Below, piece by piece: positions 19,283 through 31,279 of a stretch of 64,000 bases of DNA. The DNA is from Hofstenia miamia (taxonomy: Eukaryota > Xenacoelomorpha > Acoela): the NCBI GenBank assembly GCA_004352715.1, contig SCFE01000014.1:1037700-1101699 (forward strand), in the 5' to 3' direction. The notes beneath the pieces are model-generated. The model was not told the origin of the DNA and did no database searches. It saw only the letters and a program-made list of their open reading frames with translations. Numbering within the stretch: position 1 is the stretch's first letter; each line of letters starts with the position of its first letter. The translations under genes were made by a program, and so were the position numbers.

Positions 19283-19762
19283 ATCATGAACTGTCACTTG
19301 ATGCTTTTATGTTTTTAACTTGTTTGTCTTGGTTCTATTTGGGTTGTGTCAGCTGGGATAGTTGTTTTCCCTGATCATGATTACTGTCTTGTTTACCAAA
19401 CACTACTGCACCTCTTTTTGGAGTTGCTACTGTTCTAAAATTCTGTGAACTCTCTTTGTTGGTTAGTTAGGAGAGGGCTCACAAAACTTGATTTTTGTGA
19501 GAATTGTTATTTTCTTCCTTGTTACTAGAAGGATTTTAATCACACAGTTGTTTGTTCTCCTTGTTTTGGGACTCCTCTGCAAATTATCCCCTGTGCAAGT
19601 GTTGGTAGCCTGTATGTTACCCCTTGTACCATTGGACTGTTCTTTAATGTGTCTTTACCTAATTCTCCTAGTCAAGTTTCCATGGTGAATAATTGTTGAG
19701 TCCTTAACACTTGTAGTGCTACACCTATTCCTTGACCCTATAGTGATACAACACCACATTTT

Positions 19763-21139
19763 GATGCAGAGATGTTGGAAATCAAGCATCTAAAGGAATC
19801 ACTGTCTCAACAGGTAGCCATGCAAATGGAATGTGAGAGACATATTTAGTTGCTGCAAGCTGAGCTCAACACCCAGCATGTTGAATATCACAGGATGGAG
19901 AAAAAATGGTAGAAGTGATCATGTCTTTAGAGCTATAGATTAGTGAGCTCACTTCCACATCTAAGAATACCAACCATGAGGACTCCCCCTCACATATGTC
20001 TGCCAAATATGTAACCTGTTCAATTTTGGTGAAAAGTTATCTCATTAGTTTGCTCAAATGCTCACATCTCAATGAGGGTCTCAGCCATCACAAAACAAAC
20101 ATTTGATGACCCCTAATTCTGTTCACTCTGTACCTCTTTTGTAAGCTGTAATCTGACTTTAACCCAGTCATTGATTACTACTGTGTCCACATTATCTACT
20201 ATGGCTACACCTCAAGTGCTGCATCAGGTTCCCATTGCTCCTGTTAATACAAAAATTGTGCTTACTGTTTATGAACATGTAGCTGATGGAAGTCCCAATC
20301 TTGGTATGCCTATCAGGTCTGTGATGAGTGGTTGGCCATGTTTTACCAAGTTGATTCTTCCTTCAGATTCTAGTGGTGGACAAGAATATTTCAGTAAGCA
20401 CTCTGTACTCCTGAATTTACTGGCCAAATCAACAAATTATCCCAATCCTTTGATGAGTGGTTTTTCATATTCAAATTGATGATGAAGCAATATCATAGGT
20501 CTCAAGAAGCCACAGTGTCTCAGTTTCCACTATATTTTCATGGGTTAGCATACAACCAATACATGATGTTGGATCATATAACAAAGACTAATTGCCAATT
20601 ATTAGTGGGTTATTTCAAAGACCATTATAGACTGCCACACATCAAACACCAGTACAAAACTTTGCCATGTGACATGTATTTTAAAAGAGGTGATTATATC
20701 CTCAATTATATTGCCCAAGTTGAATGATTGTTTTGATTGAGCAACCTGTCACCTGAGTATTCCAAGCACAACCTCTTTTTATATATCTGCAGGGGAAATA
20801 AAATGTGACCCTGAAGATATTCTTCATGACGTTATTCAAAAAGCTATTAGCATTGTTTATGTGATTCACAACTCAAGCCACGTCTACAAGGACATCACTT
20901 TTTTGAAAACCAAACCTAAACCTGGTAAATTTAAGTTGAAGGAAAGTTTACCCAAGGTTTCCTCCAAGAAGTATTTTGATATATCAGTGGTTCACTGCTG
21001 TTGATGTGGACAAAAAGGCCATTTAAGGACCAGCTGTAGTGCTGTGATACAATTATTAGCGAATGGGGATGGATTTGTGATTCACAAACCCAAAGAGGCA
21101 GATTTCATTAGTAATGGCATATCTGAAACTTTAAACTAG
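19763..21139 (+). pseudogene. Decayed gag of copy C
   Basis: A plus-strand relative of copy B gag with many stops and shifts. Recognisable in order are coiled-coil remnants (LKESLSQQVAMQMECERH near 19790), the capsid block (VSQFPLYFHGLAYNQYMML and LVGYFKDHYRLPHIKHQYK, 20510-20720; compare ARFPLYLGGAAYQHYLVL of copy B), and a zinc knuckle with a TGA in it (CGQKGHLRTSC near 21005). It ends SETLN plus TAG at 21137, matching the DTLN end of copy B. The region 19283-19762 should hold leader and gag N-terminus, but I could not read it. Confidence 0.8.
21130..21136 (+). promoter_or_regulatory. Slippery heptamer T TTA AAC at gag stop, copy C
   Basis: Same heptamer and same distance to TAG as in copy B. 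In this copy the -1 frame from here reads LDGAPSLGK and, past two stops, DILVITNLMKKN into the protease DTGA motif, which is what -1 frameshifting would give. Confidence 0.6.
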
Positions 21140-22009
21140 ATGGAGCACCATCTCTTGGAAAATGAGCATAGGATATTCTTGTAATTACCAACTTGATGAA
21201 GAAAAACATGATTCCTGTGGAAGTCAATGGGAGTTTAGTCAATGTGACAATAGATACTGGAGCCACAGCCTCTATTATTAGTGATGAATGTTGCACAGCT
21301 GCTCTTTGATTAGCCTTATCAATGCATCTGGAAATAAGATCTCCCTGAAAGGGTAAATATGTTATGCCAAAATGCAAATTGACAAAGAATTATTCCAAGT
21401 GGATTTAGTTGTAGTAGATACCTCTGATCAACAATTACCATATGACATCATCTTAGGAAACAATTTCCTGGAACATAATGCCTGTGTTATTGACTATGGG
21501 AATAATACAATAGCCATCAAAGACCATGAAGCTATGCAACTCAGTGCAATTCCAGAAAAGGAAATTTATTTCAATCACTGAGCCTGTGTACCTTGAGTCA
21601 AGACACTGGATGAGAGCTGCAGTATTTACTGACAACAATTGTAATGGGAATGTCATGGTTTCTGGACAAAAGGGGAAATATTATAAAGGTGTTACTTTCT
21701 CCCCTGACTTGTGCCATGTCTGATATGGTATGACATACGTTAAAATCTTAAAAAGCTCTAAGTTTTGTGTCTGGTTCAACACTTCAAAATTAGAAATAGT
21801 GGCTGTACCAGTTCAAATTGAGAATCTGAATACATCCTGCCTGATTGTATTTATGGCCATTCACAATCTCAAAGAGCCAACAAATCCAGTAAAGATTCCT
21901 AGTGTCACAAAGGAGAAACATCCCCACCTCACTGAGGTGGAACAGATGTCACTGGCAGGTGCTCATGAGACCCTCTGACATCCAAAAGACTGCTTTTATC
22001 ATGCCATAT
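21140..22009 (+). pseudogene. Decayed protease and RT N-terminus, copy C
   Basis: Encodes an aspartic protease with NVTIDTGATAS (catalytic Asp codon at 21253) and, after a break, the second conserved block YDIILGNNFLEHN near 21440. A linker follows, then KEKHPHLTEVEQ, matching EEEYQHLSAEER before RT in copy B. About 110 codons of RT fingers are then missing, and the frame resumes at DIQKTAFIMPY, where the miniature LTR element has landed. This is the only protease visible in the window. Confidence 0.78.
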
Positions 22010-22762
22010 TGTAGAATCATTGGGGTGATTCTAGTGAACAATAAGAGAATTCAGTTCAAACTATTTTTCTATTAACAAATGCTTCATTCTTTATATACAC
22101 TGATATTGACAATATGTACAAATATGACAACAAACAGTCACCAACAAGAAAAGCATGAGGTCTGGCCAATAAATAATAACAACTACCAGCCAATGCTACA
22201 TGCTGCCCCATGCTAGACTCCATGACTTTTCATTGTGTGCCCAATGGATGAGGATCTGGCTCAAAAGGATCCATTCAACAGCTCTTCACTCAAACATGCA
22301 AAAACTAAGGCATAGACTCAGCAGACTCTCATCAATTGGGTTAATCTTGTGGAGAGGCATTGGATTTAATCTTCAAAATTAAGTCCATAAGCAATTGTGG
22401 CTGGCAATGACTGAGAACAACAGTTAAAAACCATCTTCATTGAATTGCAGCATCATTCAACAGCTCCTCACTCAAGCATGCAAAAACTAAGGTTTAGACT
22501 CAGCTGACTTCTATTGATTGGGTTCTTGTGGAGAAGCATTGGAATGTTCTGCATCACATCAGAGTCCTGTCATAGTCACCATGTAAAATCAGTGGGGTGA
22601 TTCTAGTGAACAATAAGAGAATACAGTTCAAACTATTTTTCTATTTACAAATGCTTCATTCTTTATATACACTGCTATTTACAATGTGTACAAATATGAC
22701 AACAACCAGTCACCAACAAGAAAAGCATGAGGTCTGGCTGATAAATAACAAATACTGGCCAA
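22010..22762 (-). mobile_element. Miniature LTR retrotransposon (TRIM-like) inside copy C RT
   Basis: Two direct repeats of about 180 bp (22010-22194 and 22582-22762) flank about 390 bp without coding capacity. On the minus strand the right repeat ends ATTTTACA and is followed by a PBS. The RT reading frame is interrupted exactly here: IMPY before and LYEWKYMAV after, where copy B reads ITPYGLYEWMYMAF. LTR ends begin TGTAGAATCAT, as in copy B. The internal part holds a roughly 95-bp direct duplication (about 22260-22350 and 22450-22540). Target-site duplication and the outer LTR end could not be fixed. Confidence 0.78.
22566..22581 (-). other. Primer-binding site of the miniature LTR element
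   Basis: TGGTGACTATGACAGG on the minus strand directly beside the right LTR. It differs from the copy B PBS at three positions (C to T, C to T, G to A), each a CpG or transition change. Confidence 0.7.
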
Positions 22763-24072
22763 TTGTATGAGTGGAAATATATGGCTGTCATCCTATGCAA
22801 CAATCCCACCACTTTCCAGCTCTACATAATGAAAGTACTTTGGAATAATGCAAACATGATGGAACCTGGGATTTCAGACTACATTGATGATATCCTAGTA
22901 ATGAGGGAGAAATTTTTTGAACACCTGGAAAAATTAAAACACATGTTAGATTTGCTGCAAAAGGCTGGCCTCAAAGTGAATGGAAACAAGTGTGCCTTGG
23001 GACAGACCAAAGTGGCCTTCTTGGGGAAGGTTATTGAGCCTGAAAAAATATTAATAAAAACTAATACCAAGGATTTCCTGGATAGAATAAAACACTGAAG
23101 AGCAAGAAAGATTTCCAATGATTGATGGGCATTCTTAATTACTACAGGATGTTTATCCCTGATCTGGCAAAGAAAATGAAGAACATCTCACAATTACTGA
23201 AGAAGTCAGTTGAGTTCAAATGGTCTTGGGCTGAACATGAAAACTTAGAACAGATGAAGCATGAACAAAAAAAGATCCCTACTCTAAATATGCCAGACTA
23301 TACAAAAAACTTTATTGTTGATTGCAATGCCAGCACAGTGTCCATTAGCAGCATATTGAGTCAAATGATAGACAGAGTTGAAAGACTGATACAATATTTC
23401 AGCCAAAAGCTCTGAGCAGCCAAGAGAAACTACAGGGCCACTAAATGTGAAATGCTGGCCTTGGTCAAATCTTTGAAAAAAATTCCAATACTTTATACTT
23501 AGACATGCTTTGTAGTGCACACTGACAACAGTGTACTTGTGTGGTTAAAAAAGTTTTCAGATGACAAGTCCAACATAGTAGCTAGGTGGATAGAATATTT
23601 GAACAACTTTTCATTTTCCATTCAACATTGGCCAGGAAAATTGCATCTCAATGCCAACTACTGGACAGCACTACCCAGTTATGAGTAAGACCTCAAGAAA
23701 CCAGCAAGAGAGAAAATTCAATTCAGATTTACCCCTCTCACAGAATATGAGCTACTACCTGAAATTAACACTGACCAAAATGGAAAAGCCATTCTGTCTA
23801 TCATGGTTTTTGAAGAAATCACAGAACAAGAAATAATTCAACTTCAGCATTATGACCAAGTGTTATTAAAAATAATAAAAAGAATTAAAGATCCATTTTT
23901 CCTGATAGAACTGATAGTAAACCAATATTTCAAATGTTATAATTGGAAATTAACCAAAAATGGTCCTTTGTACACAATGAGCAGAAATAACAGACTAGCC
24001 ATCCCTAAATACTTCTGCCACAATTTTTTAAGAAGAGTGCACAAAAGGGCCCCTTGGTATAATCCAAACTGA
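22763..24072 (+). pseudogene. Decayed RT and RNase H, copy C
   Basis: Continues copy C pol: LYEWKYMAVILCNNPTTFQ, the YIDD box (SDYIDDILVM near 22880), LKVNGNKC, thumb (LNYYRMFIPDLAKKM), RNase H (FIVDCNASTVSISSILSQ near 23315) and connection (VVHTDNSVLVWLKKFSDDK). Several stops and at least two frameshifts break it, as near 23097, 23415 and 23500. It aligns along its length with copy B pol and so belongs to the same family, much older. Confidence 0.85.
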
Positions 24073-25366
24073 GAACATGTTCAATACTCACTTACAATAG
24101 GAGTAAGATATGTGGTAGTTGAAATCATTGATAAATGTGAGAAGTGCCCTTTACAAAATGCTAATCACTTCCCTGAACAGAGGGCAGAACTTGAATGCTG
24201 ACCAGCTGAGAGACCTAATGAAATTGTCCATATGGATCTGGAACAGTTATCAAAGGATGATGATAGATTTCAGTATCTTTTAGTTATGATAGATCACTTC
24301 ACCAATTATGCCTGACTCATTCCTCTAAGCAGCATGATCACTGAATGAGTAGTGGAAAGGATCATAAAAGAATGAATTTTGAATTTTGGACCCATGCAGA
24401 AATTAGTCTCTTATCATGGACCCTAATTTGCAAATAATCTAATGCAAGCTTTAATGTAGGAATTGGAAATAATAAATGAGTTCACTACAGCCTATCATCC
24501 CCAATAAAATGGATTAGTGGAGCAATTAAACAGAACTCTAACCAAGCTGCTTAGAGTGGCTCTATCACATGTGGTGGGTAAGCAATGGAAAAGAGTGATT
24601 GAAGTCATTTAATATTTTTACAACACCTCTGTACATGCAACCATCAAACTAAGCCCATTCAAAGCTATGTTTGGACATGAAGCAATGACACCCTTAGCCA
24701 TGATGTTTAAAAAATTATAATGACATTAGCATAGAAAAATATGTATCCTGAATAATCAATGAAATGCAACAAGTTCATTTAACTGTATGTCAAAACACCA
24801 ATCAATCTATTATAAAACAGAAGAAGGATTTCAATAAAAAGTTATATGGTTAATCACTAAAACAAGGCAATAAAGTTTTTGCATACTTCCCATGTCCCAT
24901 CACTGATCACAATCCAGTGTAAAAATTAGTATCCCATTGGCAGGATTCATTTACAATAGAGAAGGTGCTTGATCACAACAATTACACATTGAATAATGGT
25001 AAAACAGTATACTTTCAGAGGCTTAAATGAGCTTTAAAAGATATTGAGAATGTAATTATAGATGATAATAGTCAGTTTACTTTGGTTGGCACCAGTATCA
25101 ATATTTATGAGAAATATTATAATTTAACTGATTTTTCAGAAGAAGATTTTTCCAATACTGAGTTTTATGATAGCAATATTGATAATACTGAGTTAAGTAA
25201 TACACATGTATTGCCCCAGAGGAGGGCTAGAGGAAAACAACCTCTCAATCCCAATATTTGGAACCTTAACCTTATAATTAAATTTAAGAATGACACCCAT
25301 AAAGAAAAAACAAGAGTTGCCAGCTCCACTGTCCCACTGAAGAGTGAGAAGGAGGATGGTAAGTAG
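24073..25366 (+). pseudogene. Decayed integrase, copy C
   Basis: Integrase relic: zinc-finger cysteines (KCEKC near 24135), HMDLEQLSKDDD (first Asp), second Asp region altered to SYHGP, AYHPQ followed by a stop then NGLVEQLNRTL (Glu), then YNTSVHATIKLSPFKAMFGHEA. The tail WNLNLIIKF matches WDINLVTEF of copy B and the frame ends at TAG near 25364. At least eight stops of all three kinds occur. No ORF3 could be recognised after it. Confidence 0.82.
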
Positions 25367-26756
25367 AATAGATGATGCTGATGACTTGACTAGACAAGAG
25401 AGATGAGTATCTCTGCCTGATGAGGCACAGAATGATGGTGCTGAGGAGAGTCTGACCTTGTCTGGGCAAAGAGTGGCCTGACAACTAGGAGAGCAAACAG
25501 CAGCAGAAATGTCCCAGTCTTGCTACTGCATGGGGAGAAGAGCCCCTTCAACCTCTTGTGATTCATCCACAGCTATGTCTACTATTTGTTCAAGGAAAGC
25601 AGAGAATTGAAAAAAGAAGATGTTGAAAATTGGTGACATAATCCTTCACCTATATTTTATAGCTACCTGCTAGGCTACCCATTTTGTGTGAGACAATACA
25701 TAAGAAGAAATGCAGAAACTCTCTAATTAGCTAAAGGCTCCCTAGTCTAAAGTTTTTCAGATTACATGACAAAGTAGTTACACAGTGAGAAATTCTGATG
25801 CAAGTCACTTACCAGCCCCAATATACTGAAGTTTAGAGTTGTAATTGAAATAATTAGACTTGCAATTGAAATAATTACTGCTACTCAGAAGATAGTCTCA
25901 GGGCCACATCTCCAATTATTGCCATAGAATTAAACTGAGCAAGGGGGTGTAGAGTCAATCAGGGACTTTATACTGATTTTTAATCAATTTTGTAATTTTA
26001 ATGACATTGATATGATGTAACCATTTATTTTGATTTTAGTTCACAATGCTATTTTAATGTCCCCTCAGTTTGGTGCTACATAGTATTATTGCTTAATTCA
26101 ATTTGCAAGGGAAACATGATCTCATGATTTTAGATTGTAAACAAAGGTAGGTAAAGAATTACTATTTATAAAAATGAGAAATTATGTAGAAATGCTACAA
26201 TAGAGTTTATCTCACCTCAACTATGTTTATTTTTCTTTCATATTCTACTTTTTCAACTTATTATGCTTGCAAATATATATATATATNNNNNNNNNNNNNN
26301 NNNNNNNNNNNNNNNNNNNNNNNNNNNNNNNNNNNNNNNNNNNNNNNNNNNNNNNNNNNNNNNNNNNNNNNNNNNNNNNNNNNNNNNNNNNNNNNNNNNN
26401 NNNNNNNNNNNNNNNNNNNNNNNNNNNNNNNNNNNNNNNNNNNNNNNNNNNNNNTATATATATATACAAAAACAGGTAAAAAATGTAATAACATACCCTT
26501 GCAAATATTAGACAACAAAGGCTGGTTCCTTAATATAATTTTTTTGAATTGTAATTTTTGAATGATAATTTGACTAAAAAATTACACAGTTGTTCAAAAT
26601 ACAAATTTGACAAATGAGGAAATGTAGAAATTATAAATTTCTAATTCTAATGTGTCAGGCTCCAGTTAGGCTTGGGCCTGTTGTATAAGAGTGATCACTT
26701 TAGGATCATTCCAAAATAATAAATTTTGCTTGTAATAAGCTCTATAGCAGATTGCT
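25367..26756. other. Unassigned stretch between copies C and D
   Basis: About 1.4 kb. The first 300 bp could be decayed ORF3 or 3' sequence of copy C but give no readable match. The rest is AT-rich and includes the TA microsatellite with gap at 26272-26466. Confidence 0.45.
26272..26466. repeat. (TA)n microsatellite interrupted by N
   Basis: ATATATAT runs enter and leave a 168-N gap (26287-26454). The gap is presumably unresolved TA repeat. Confidence 0.9.
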
Positions 26757-27445
26757 TCAAGTTGTGTGCTGACTTTTTTTTGCAAAATTGTAGGACTTTG
26801 GTTTGTCAAAGCAGGTTGAAATCAGCATTGAATTTTGTAAATTTCTGAGCTTTCTTGTGAAGATATAGAATTTTAGGTAAAGGTCTAAGCCTATGATAGC
26901 AATGAGTATCATCATTTTAGTGTCTATGTCTGACACATTTGTGTCTTCTTTGGTAATGTTTGTTTCAAGATAGAAAAACATGTAGAAACTTAGAAGGTTC
27001 AAATGGTTTTTACTTCATCAAAATAGATTGAAATATTATTACTCACTATTTTTCCATCATAAGTTTAGGATCAAATATGTTAGCCCTCATCATTGTGATA
27101 ATCTCAGGACATTTTGAAATTTTGTTTTATTTCATTGTCTCTTGTATAAGGTTACACCACATCAAGTCCCCTATGCCTTAAAAAAGGATTTATGTTTTTA
27201 TAAGTAGTTGATTTTACATATTCTTGCTGTTCTTCTATGAATTTGCTGTTCCTGTAAAAATATTCCAGCAATGATACATCACATATTAAATTTAAATTGC
27301 TTTGTTTGTAGTGATCTGAGTTTAATGTTTTTATGAGATCTATGAGAGTGTTAATGTATTGCTCATTTCTAGTTAACAGAATTATTATTCTGCACTTCTT
27401 TTTGTGTTTTGAGCACCAAGTTGGTTGAATGACTGATATATCCAC
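26757..27445 (-). pseudogene. ORF3 relic of copy D
   Basis: On the minus strand, CRIIILLTRNEQYINTLI (27445-27152) resembles TRVIIVVTQREEELLKCI of copy B ORF3. After an apparent large internal deletion, EIITMMRANIFDPKLMMEK and then LLSFYMFFYLETNITKED (27120-26757) match the ORF3 C-terminus, including the VSDIDTKM block corresponding to TSRIDAIM. Stops and a frameshift near 27045 show decay. The C-terminal match is good; the upstream match is moderate. It follows an integrase relic on the same strand, the same order as copy B. Confidence 0.62.
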
Positions 27446-28018
27446 TAATAGAGATTAAATGCAGTAATTGTTTCTTGTTTCTATGCATTCTTCAAGGGAT
27501 TGATCAATTGTAGGTGTTATCTTGATCCAGACCATGAACTATGTGCTACCATAAGAAATCTGAGTGGAAGTGTGAATGAAAGCACTCTATATTTGTTTCT
27601 GAGATACATAGTTTGGACATTGTGCATTTAACATCTAATGCTATTTGAGAGTGAGTTTCCAACATGAGGGCAATATCAGCTTTAGTCCAAGCATGCATGG
27701 CAGCAGCATTTTTTAGACTGTTGTAACAGAGGGGGTTGTAACACCATCTACTTTAGTCTGTTAGTTTCTATTGCCTCTTTAGCAGATGGAGTCTGTTCAG
27801 TGCCTTTATCAGACCCTCTGTGAATTGACTACCTGAGTTGTACAACAGTTAGAAATTTGGCAAGGTTGAGTGAACACTCAAACCATCTCACCCCCTCTAT
27901 GCTGTAGAATGGTAAGGAGAGGAAGGAGTACAATGTAAAACATGTATGTTAGTTATGTGCAATTGAGTTGCTGCTCCCACACTAGGATAATAGTTACCAC
28001 CAACATCTGACCTGTTCA
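27446..28018. other. Spacer between integrase and ORF3 relics of copy D
   Basis: Position corresponds to the minisatellite and ORF3 N-terminus of copy B. I could not read a convincing match; no other gene is visible. Confidence 0.4.
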
Positions 28019-29156
28019 TCAAATGTAAAGGCAGACTCCTAGAGCTGTGTGAGTGTTTAAATCAATGATGTGGTTAGATGGCTGCTGTAGTTGTGTGATA
28101 GAATTTTCTTTATTGGAATTTGCACTAAACAAATAATTTAAATTAATATCCCAGTTATTGTGATTGTATGTATTTTTTGTGTGTACTTTGCAGGGTGGCA
28201 GAGTGTATGGTGAAGGATCAGAAATCCTAGGACAAGTCCCAGGATCATCAAACTGTTCCTCATGGACTTCATCTAGTTCAGGCATTTCAAGGTATGTGTA
28301 GGTGATATTTGTAATGATTTCAAATTCTTGTTCATTATTAATTTTATTCCATGTTTTTAATTGTTCTCTTTAAAGTTTCTAGTTGTGAAAATTACTTAGC
28401 AAGTAAGGTCAAGGAACTTAGTAATTGTATGTTGACCTGACAAGTAGGTGGTTTGTTTACTGTCTGTTGTTTGAAAATGTGTGAATGAATAAACATTGTC
28501 ACCAACTTTATGTGGTTCACCATGGAGTGTTTTATTATAGTTGTGTGTTTGCTGTACAGCACTCTTTTTATTATGCATACAATTTGTTTCATGTATTTCT
28601 TGTAGTTCAGTTATAAGATCTTTAACAGAATCATTACTGGCAGTGTGTTTACATTTTTTATATAACATGGTTAGCAGTGTTGCAGCTTCATGGCTGAAAG
28701 TGGCTTTGAGAGGTGTCATTCCCATTGTGGAGTGTTCTGAAGTATTATATAAATATTCAATGTGTGGTAAGATATATCTCCAAAATTTACTGTTTTTTGT
28801 GTTGTAGCCAATTTTATTAACTTAATTAATGTTTTGTTTAAGTGTTCAACTACTCCATTGCTCTGTTGATGGTAGGGTGCAGCATGTTCATGAAGGATTT
28901 TCAGTTGTTGAAGTAGCTGCTGTGTTAAGGAGCCTTTTAATTGGGTGCCACCATCAGTTATTATTGTGGACATTAGTCTGAAGCACAATATCCAAGTTTG
29001 TAGGAGAGCAGTTATGACATTTTGATCTGTTTGGTCAGTCATAAAAACCATTTTGGAGTATTTTGTAAAATTTTCAACAATGACAAGGTTGTTGGCAGCC
29101 TTCATTGTCTTTAGACAATTGTTCAATTTCAACATAGACAATGCCATCAGGTCCAG
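28019..29156 (-). pseudogene. Decayed integrase, copy D
   Basis: Minus-strand integrase: VYVEIEQLSKDNE (first Asp changed to Glu), IVENFTKYSKMVF, IITDGGTQLKG (second Asp kept), SNGVVEHLNKTLIKLI (Glu kept), then MTPLKATFSHEA, EPHKVGDNVYSF and the tail LDEVHEEQFDD with WDINLNYLF. Frames are broken near 28390 and 28720. The 5' side stops at the boundary of the inverted arm (29157), so zinc finger and RT are not present. The 12 N near 29782 and a stray copy of 28539-28677 inside the arm are linked to assembly problems here. Confidence 0.82.
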
Positions 29157-29399
29157 GTCCAGATGATGTTATTTATGTAGTTCCATATTGATTAGTTATA
29201 CAAGTGTTATTTTCCACTTGAGATTTAAAATGATAAAATCTGATTTGTGAACTTGGAAGAAGCACTAAAACTTTTGATGCAATCCAAAACGAAAAAAACA
29301 AAAAAGGAAAAAGTACTGGAAAATTGGTTAATATTAACATAGCTAATTTTTCTGCATGAAAATATAATAGTTTACTCTTAACTGTCTGAAACATGTAAC

Positions 29400-31177
29400 C
29401 AGATATATAATGTCAACTTAATAGAATGGGTGAGAGATATTCGTATTTCAAGAGATGTATCCTACATACACAAAATAGTTGCTACAGATAAGATATTATG
29501 TAAAGAAGGAAATAACAAATTGATTCACATTATTGAAATTAAACCAAAATCAAAAACAGAAATATGAGATAAGAACAACTTCTTATTGAATCCACAATAT
29601 AATTTTCACCAAAAACACAGCAATTTGTAGGTAAAGTCAACTTTCAGAATTTTAGAAAACCAAACAGTCTGAACAATTGCAATAAAAGGAAACAACTGCA
29701 GAGGATTTCTTAACATAGGAACCTTTATCCACAAAGCAGATGATGCCAGTCAAATTGAAAATTTGCAAAGAAATGCAAACANNNNNNNNNNNNGTTGTGT
29801 GTTTGCTGTACAGCACTCTTTTTATTATGCATACAATTTGTTTCATGTATTTCTTGTAGTTCAGTTATAAGATCTTTAACAGAATCATTACTGGCAGTGT
29901 GTTTACATTTTTTATATAACATGGTTAGCANTAGGTAAAGTCAACTTTCAGAATTTTAGAAAACCAAACAGTCTGAACAATTGCAATAAAAGGAAACAAC
30001 TGCAGAGGATTTCTTAACATAGGAACCTTTATCCACAAAGCAGATGATGCCAGTCAAATTGAAAATTTGCAAAGAAATGCAAACATCTTTGTGTGAGAAG
30101 TTGTTTGAGACGTAATCATTTACAATGCATCATATAAAGCAGTTCCACAAATGCCAAAAGCATTTAACAATAGATGTGGAGTACATATCTTCTAAAATTA
30201 TAATTCTGGTAATTGACATGAGCAAAGAAGACAACATAGTTTATCTGGAAGAGCTACAGCCAGTGTAAAAAATACCTTTGTAATGGAGCTACTCAAAGGT
30301 CACAATACATGCAACAAGTTATGTCTACTCCTGCCAATGATATTGATTCCAAAGATCTTATTTATGTGGAGGATAAAGATAAAATCAGCAACATAAAAAC
30401 CTATGTCAACCAATGAAAGTTATGTCAACTAACTATAAAGAGCTCAGCAAATAGTTGATAGTTGTTAATGAAAAATGTAAATGAAAATATGTAGACAACA
30501 GAATAATCTGGAACATATGTATGTTGATGGTTTTGTAAGACCTCTAGATTTATACAAGAAAGGCAAGAAAATATGCATAAAAATAGATGATATGCTACAT
30601 TGGTTGGAGGAAATGGAGACTATATCTTATTCTCAGGCATTAATGATTTAGTATGGACTGATTTAATAGAACAATATCTAAATTTTTTGATGTAAAACAT
30701 TGAATAGAGATTGTAGCAATGACAAAAGCTAGAAATTTTGATCCCAAGAATATTACCTATTATAAAGTATTATAGATCACAAGCTTCTTTCACACTGATC
30801 CTGAAGCATCTCAGTCACATTTTAACATATTAGAATTCTTTTATCTAAATCACCTGATACACACTAGTAGAAAATTCTGATGCTGACATTGCTGTAATAC
30901 TATAGGTCGCAACTAAGTATACAACTGCTTTTAGAAATGTATTAATGAGCTAAGGTGTAATGTAGCAATACACCTCTCATTGGAGAAACTCAACTTCCTT
31001 TGTTATGCTAGAAACATATCCACTGCAAAAGAAGCAGTACTGAAACCAACTAAAGCTGTAGAAAATATGGACAGAAGGTTAATTAGCTGGGGTATCACAA
31101 GTATACATATTTACTTTTATTGTGACTCAACTAAAAGAGGGGCATTGGATGTCATCAGCAAAATGCTTAAATATTAA
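29400..31177 (+). pseudogene. ORF3 relic (copy E) in left arm
   Basis: Best match: VRPLDLYKKGKKICIKI (30535-30590) and ILFSGINDLVWTDL (30625-30665) against VTPYDLYKEGEPICRQI and ILFSGINDIVWGEL of copy B ORF3. IEIVAMTKARNFDPKNIT then resembles VEIITMVRLGKNEPENIT, and EKLNFLCYARNIS resembles EKLNELRSMCTIA. Upstream, LIEWVRDIRISRDVSYIHK (about 29420) resembles IVQRIFGEVYERETKSLIK, a weaker match. Numerous stops and shifts mark decay. The 29628-29932 artefact interrupts it. The conserved order of blocks shows this is the same protein family. Confidence 0.65.
29628..29932. other. Artefactual duplication with stray integrase piece
   Basis: 29628-29781 is repeated at 29933-30084. Between them lie 12 N, a copy of 28539-28677 (integrase C-terminus) and a single N at 29932. 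The right arm lacks all of it, so it is almost surely a gap-filling artefact. Confidence 0.88.
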
Positions 31178-31279
31178 TTATTTTGCTAAATTAGATTTAT
31201 TTCAAGTAAGAATTGTAACAAACAACTAATCTTTTTGATGAATAGCAAGAACAATACAAGTTTAGTTCTGTCCCAGCAC

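Noticed and set aside
29652-29922. Second integrase C-terminal fragment near 29800
   Set aside because: It duplicates 28539-28677 next to N runs and is absent from the right arm, so it is an assembly artefact.
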